A stretch of DNA of 64,000 nucleotides from Odobenus rosmarus divergens (lineage: Eukaryota > Chordata > Mammalia > Carnivora > Odobenidae): assembly GCF_000321225.1 (NCBI RefSeq), contig NW_004450566.1, positions 487,797 through 551,796 of the forward strand, in the 5' to 3' direction. Made by a program: the position numbers and the translations under genes. Of the stretch, positions 59,244-64,000 are shown one piece after another (the first letter of the stretch is position 1; the number at the start of each line of letters is the position of its first letter). The notes beneath the pieces are model-generated. The model was given only the letters and a program-made list of their open reading frames with translations. It ran no database searches and was not told the DNA's origin.

Positions 59244-59401
59244 AAAAAAAAAAAAAACCCAAGATTTTATTTATTTATTTGACAGAGCAAGAGAGGACAA
59301 GCAGGGGGAACACTAGAGGGAGAGGGACCACTGAGCACGGACCCTGGGATCATGACCTGAGCCGAAGGTGGGTGCTTAACCATCTGAGCCACCCAGGTGC
59401 C
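59244..59401 (-). mobile_element. SINEC, antisense, truncated, with an odd A-run at its tail side
   Basis: The right half is a normal antisense SINE with the 'gagccacccaggtgccc' end. The direct repeat is ctactcagagcttta at 59229-59243 and ctactcagtgcttta at 59402-59416, one mismatch. Left of the SINE tail lies an A run (about 59244-59257) followed by 'cccaagattttatt'. A normal antisense copy would have a T run there. An internal deletion has removed part of the middle. Confidence 0.93.
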
Positions 59402-59416
59402 CTACTCAGTGCTTTA

Positions 59417-62082
59417 TATTGTTTTTATGTCTGTTGAAGAGAGAATCATGTTATCTTTATAGGTGCTATGTATTGAATATTAATCTTCAATAGAGGTTAC
59501 ACTCAGTTCATTTTATGTAATTTCTTGATTAATGTTAAAAACGTACTTCTCAAACATTTATGAATGTGCCTCTAAATAGAAGACATGTCTTGAATAGAGA
59601 GAATAGCAAATCACTCTTATTCTTTCACCAGGGTGGATGCAAATACATTAAAAGTGAAGCTAGAAGCCAGTTGCAGATTTTATTTTCTCACAGAAACAGA
59701 GTACTCTCACCTAAAAGTCCAAGTACTACCAACTCCACCTGGAAGGATTGCTTCCATAGGATCTGAGTTAGTTGCCTTTGGGCATAAGGTAATGTAATTC
59801 GAATTAATTTAGATACTCACTCCGTTAAGCTGGGCTACTTTTAAAATGGAACTCCCCTATGTTAAAATTCAGTAGTAACTGTTCCTTATCTCTCATTCTA
59901 AGATGCTTTATTAAATGCTTTTTAGACAGTTTCTAGTTGCCACAAGGTAGGTGACCAACAGAAATATTTCCCAAGCTTATTTAGCAGTGACAAGACATTA
60001 ACTTTTTTTCAAAGGTCAAGGAGGTGTTGATGGATGCATCGATGCTGTGAACAACTAGAGAAGTCTTCCTTCACTTGCTCCCTGGACTCAAAGAACAAAT
60101 ATTAAAAGAGTCAATAGAGTGTTTTATAAAAGGATGTCCCCTTAAAGTCGGGCAGGATACGGACTATATTGTGACTTTGAAAATACCATGCTTTGTGCCA
60201 GTAATCAATATTATTAGCTTTAAATTGTCCTCCAAGCTTAAATCCAGGGACTTTTCTCTATGTTTGTTTCTCCAAAAATTTTTGATTTGTATGAAGTGGG
60301 GAAGACCCTTGCATTTTTATTTTTAAATACTGCTAAGAAGGCTAGAAATTAAGATAACATTGAGATCCTAAAACCTGAAATCCAATTTAATAGTCTCAGT
60401 ATGAGTATGAGGGTGAATATTTTTTAAAGAACAGTTCATTATCACTTCCCTGTCTTCAATCTATTCTTTTTTTTTTTAAGGGAAGTAAAGGTTTTATTTT
60501 TTTGCATTTTGTTAAAAGAAAATAAAGTTCTACATGATACAAACACCAAAGCAAACACTGATTTAATTAGGTATTTAAATATTTGCTGAAACATTATTTC
60601 TTTCCCAAATCCTACTTAAAAAAAAATCAATTACTTGCTTTGAAAAGTAGAAATTTTTTTTAACGTTTGTGTGTGTCATAATTTCCAGGATGAAGCTTGC
60701 CTTTTTAAAACTGAGGATAAGAGACTAATGACCTGTTCCATTTTTTCTTTCATATTTTTCCTACCTTTCCTCTCCAGTTCTCAACAGGCTGTGTCTTTGT
60801 GCACCTGAAGGAAAAGACAAACACCTTTTTTTGAATAAAGCTGTCCTATACAACTTGCTGACATCAAGTGAGAGGAATTCTCTCAGGCATACTTTTTTTC
60901 CCCATTTCCTCCCACTATCTTGACCAGAGGTCCTCTCTACACATACTCCAATCTCATAACCTGAAAAGAAAAAGAAAACATTGTTCCAGCTCATACTGGT
61001 TTGAAATAGGCCTTTGAGCCCTATTTACAAAGAGTCATTTCCATGACAATATCAAAGCCCTCAATTTCTATTGGTGTTATAAAGAGAAAAATCTCTCATT
61101 CAAGTGACCCTTCAGACCTGTATTTTTTCCAAGGTGTGAGATCAAATGTGAAATGAACCCATAAAGACAGTGGTTGGGAAAAACCAATAAGCACACCCTG
61201 GGATTCTTTCCTGGCCTGTTAAGGGTTCCATGTAACCCTCGGCTCTATTTGCATTAGTCCTCTGTTGAATGTAAGAATTACAGAAAGCACTTTAAATAAG
61301 GAAGTTGAAACTCTATCTACTTCTATTCTAGATTCTATTGAAAGTCTAGGGACATCTAATAAAATAAAATCACATTTGTATAGGTAGTGGCACTTCCAAG
61401 AGATTAAAAAATTCAAATAATTGAGGAATTTGCATGATGAGTATTTAAAATGCAATCATATCTGTTGTCTCTTTAATACTGATGAAAGCTATCCTACAAA
61501 AGGAACTTCAGTATTTTCAGTAAACTTAAAAACAGGAAACCTTTTCATGGTGGGATTTTGAGTATTAATTCTGCTTTTAGCATTTTTCAAAACACTGAAG
61601 ATAGTGAAATAAGACATAAATATGCTGAACTTTAAATCTTTTCACTTTTTCAAAAGCTGTTTTGAGTTTCTGATGGCATTTCAGTCTTTTTCTTATTTTG
61701 TGGGAAGGATTTTGGCTATTAAACTGCACAGTGAATCTGACCATTAAGAGCAAGAAAATCTTGGATGCACATGGAACTAATGCTATAAACTTTCTTATAT
61801 GTCTTCAGTCGCTTTGGAGGAAATTACATGAGACAAGGGGGCTGGTTCCCTACCCACTCCCCTGCCATTTGTGAAGTAAAAAGTACCTTTGAACACAGAG
61901 TTTCATAATAATTGCATAATTATTTTTGTTTTCTCATCAGTGCTAGCCTGCTACTGGTGAGGTACAGCAGTCTAAAAAGAAGTCATCTGAGAATGGAATT
62001 CTAACAACTTAAGAAATATTTCCTGCAGCCACCCCTCTTCTTTCCAATTTGCAAAAACCCATTTCAAAAATTTCTGAACAGT
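59417..62082. other. Non-repeat sequence, with a poly(T)/AATAAA signature at about 60468-60540
   Basis: Mostly unrecognised. On the minus strand, a T-rich run at about 60468-60480 reads as an A tail with AATAAA-like signals 20-50 bases upstream, which could be the 3' end of a retrocopied transcript. Splice-acceptor-like sequence also occurs on the minus strand near 60980. No protein family or target-site duplication could be confirmed. Confidence 0.35.
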
Positions 62083-63839
62083 GACACTATTAAAAAAAAT
62101 AAACTACAGACCATTATCTCTGATGAACGTAGATGCAAAAATCCTCCACAAAATTCTAGCAAACTCAATCCAACAATACGTTTAAAAAAATCATTCTCCT
62201 CAATCAAATGGGATTTATCCCAGAGATGCAAGAGTGCTTCTATATTTACAAATCAAGCTATATCATACATCACATTAATAAGAGAAAGGATAAAAACCAT
62301 ATGATCATTTCAATGGATGCAGAAAAAGCATTTGACAAAGTACAACATCAATTCATGATAAAAACTGTCAACAAAGTAGATTTAGAGGGAACATACCTCA
62401 ACATAATAAAGGCCAAAGATGAAAAACCCCAGCTAACATCATACTCAATGCAGAAAAACTGAGAGCTTTTCCTCTAAGATCAGGAACAAGACAAGGATGT
62501 CTGCTCTTACCCCTTTTATTCAACATAGTACTGGAAGTCCTAGCCACAGCAATCAGAGAAGAAGAAGAAATAGTGCTTGCTTCTACAGCGCATATACTAA
62601 AAAATTGGAATGATACAGGGAAGATTAGCATGGCCCCTGTGCATGGAAGATATACAAATTTGTGAAGTGTTCCATATTTTAAAAAAATCAATCAATAAAA
62701 GGCATCCAAATTGGTAAGGAAGAGGTAAAACTTTATTTGCAGATGACATGATACTGTATATAGAAAACCCTAAAAATTCCACTAAAAAGCTACTAGTACT
62801 GATAAATGAATTCAGGAAGGTCATAGGATACAAAATTAATATACAGAAACTAGTTGCATTTCTGTGTACTAATAATGAAGTAGCAGAAAGAGAAAATAGT
62901 AAAACAATCTCATTTACAGTTGCACTAAAAAGAACAAAATACTTAAGAATAAACTTAACCAAGGAGGTGAAAGACCTGCACTCCAAAAACTATAAAACAC
63001 TGATGAAAGAAATTAAAGATAGCATAAACAAATGAGATATGTTCCATGCACATGGGTTGGAAAAACAAATATTATTAAAATGTCCATTCTAGCCAAAGCA
63101 ATCTACAAATTTAATACAATCCCTATCAAAATACCAACAGTATTTTTCACAGAACTAGAACAAATAATCCTAAAATTTATGTGGAAACAAATAACAAAAC
63201 AAAAAAAACCCAACCAAATAGCCAAAGCAATCTTGAAAAAGAAAAACAAAGCTGGAGGTATCACAGTCCCAGGTTTTAAGATGTACTACAAAGCTGTAGT
63301 AATCAAAATGGTATGGTACTGGCACAAAAATAGACACATAAGTGAATAGAATAGAATAGAGAGACCAGAAATAAACCCACACTTATATGGTCAATTAATC
63401 TATCACAAAGGAAGCAAGAAGACACAATGGGGAAAATACAGTCTCTTCAACAAACGGTGTTGGGAAAACTGGACCACTTTCTATTACCATATATAATAAT
63501 AAACTCAAAAAGGTATAAGGATCTAAATGTGAGACCTGAACTGTAAAATTCCTAGAAGAAAACATAGGCAGCGATCTTTTTGATATCAGCAACATTTTTC
63601 TAGATACGTCTCCTCAAGCAAGGGAAACAAAAGCAAAAATAAACTCTTGGGCCTACACCAAAATAGAAAGCTTTTGCAGAGTGAAGGAAAGCATCAACAA
63701 AACAAAAAGACAACCTACTAAATGGGAGATGTTTGCAAATAATGTATCTAATAAGGGGTTAATATCCAAACTATACAAAAGATTTATACAACTCAGCAGC
63801 AAAAAACCCCAAATAATCCAATTAAAAATGGGCAGAAGA
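62083..63839 (+). mobile_element. L1 ORF2 (reverse transcriptase to C-terminus), sense, 5'-truncated
   Basis: Starts abruptly at 'gacactattaaaaaaaataa'. Landmarks in order: 'ctgatgaacgtagatgcaaa' (62122); [11 protein letters not shown] (in the frame 62208-62462); the FADD reverse-transcriptase signature at 62736-62747; [10 protein letters not shown] (62840s); [20 protein letters not shown] (near 62960-63020); and 'gaagaaggcac' at the junction with the next SINE. The frame is split among 62208-62462, 62748-63035, 63032-63349 and 63681-63866. A short deletion before the FADD motif has shortened the conserved spacing. It is interrupted by a U6 pseudogene (62573-62680). The end runs past the window. 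Confidence 0.93.
62573..62680 (+). pseudogene. U6 snRNA retropseudogene
   Basis: About 108 bases matching U6 spliceosomal snRNA end to end: start 'gtgcttgcttctacagc' (U6 gtgctcgcttcggcagc), middle 'gaagattagcatggcccct', end 'gaagtgttccatatttt'. The functional ACAGAG hexamer reads acaggg, and nearly every CpG of U6 is now TG or CA (gctcgc to gcttgc, aacgat to aatgat, attcgtg to atttgtg, agcgtt to agtgtt). It sits in the middle of L1 ORF2, which continues in the same order on both sides, so it is a later L1-mediated insertion rather than a U6/L1 template-switch chimera. A weak short repeat near 'gaaata'/'caata' may be the target duplication. It has no upstream U6 promoter and is not functional. 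Confidence 0.95.
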
Positions 63840-64000
63840 AGGCACCTGGATGGCTTAGTTGGTTAAGTGACTGACTCTTGATTTCAGCCCAGGGTCCTGG
63901 GATCCAGCCCTGTGTCAGGCTCTGCATTCAGTGGGGAGCTGCGTGAGGATTCTCTCTCCCTCTCCCTCTGCTCCTCCCCCTGCTCTCTCTCTCTCTCAAA
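63840..64000 (+). mobile_element. SINEC, older subfamily, sense, cut by the window end
   Basis: Begins 'ggcacctggatggcttag' and carries 'gactcttgatttcagcccag', the older-subfamily variant. The CT-rich zone is reached at the window end, so the tail lies outside. It interrupts the sense L1. Confidence 0.93.

Noticed and set aside
62573..62700. U6/L1 template-switch chimera
   Set aside because: L1 sequence continues in order both upstream and downstream of U6, which fits insertion into L1. A chimera would have L1 only on the 3' side.
1..64000. A bacterial-type operon, phage, plasmid or toxin system
   Set aside because: Codon and repeat content are mammalian throughout, with no prokaryotic gene layout or viral gene found.

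Overview
This is an A+T-rich, CpG-poor piece of a mammalian nuclear genome, almost certainly from a carnivore and most likely a caniform (dog, bear, seal or weasel side). The diagnosis rests on at least fifteen copies of the carnivore-specific tRNA-Lys-derived SINE (SINEC / CAN-SINE; head ggggcacctgggtggctcag, tail aataaataaaatcttt) and on L1 3' ends of carnivore type. I find no intact protein-coding gene. The longest open frames are about 120-160 codons and are either L1 debris or chance. The window reads as intergenic or deep intronic DNA.

Layout. 1-4375: mostly unrecognised, with one ancient repeat at about 1690-2165. 4376-5963: old L1 3' half (+) broken by two SINEs in opposite orientation. 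6550-13950: dominated by a 4.2-kb antisense L1 with a decayed ORF2 (7886-12117), more L1 debris and three SINEs. 13950-17700: old MIR, L2 and other relics. 17712-20199: a dense nest of insertions holding two L1 copies that each seem to carry a 3'-transduced flank inside one target-site duplication. 20370-31800: sparse MIR, L2, MER5-like and SINE copies in unique sequence. 32005-35150: L1, MER20-like, MIR and a MER8 (Tigger-type) DNA transposon. 35150-40830: largely non-repeat, with a possible conserved noncoding block (36100-36790) and a CpG-richer antisense coding-like stretch (38567-39085) that may be a decayed retrocopy. 40836-45007: hAT relics, L1, L2 and SINEs. 45060-48340: non-repeat, with enhancer-like sequence including a twin AP-1 site (47198-47212). 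48540-52555: a mosaic of old L1 pieces. 52560-62080: scattered relics. 62083-64000: sense L1 ORF2 interrupted by a U6 snRNA pseudogene and then by a SINE cut by the window end.

No genes act together here. The biology is retrotransposition: L1 machinery mobilised itself, SINEs, U6 RNA and apparently two unrelated flanking segments, and the target-site duplications give a relative order of events. All repeat-family names come from recognising consensus features by eye, so subfamily assignments are approximate.
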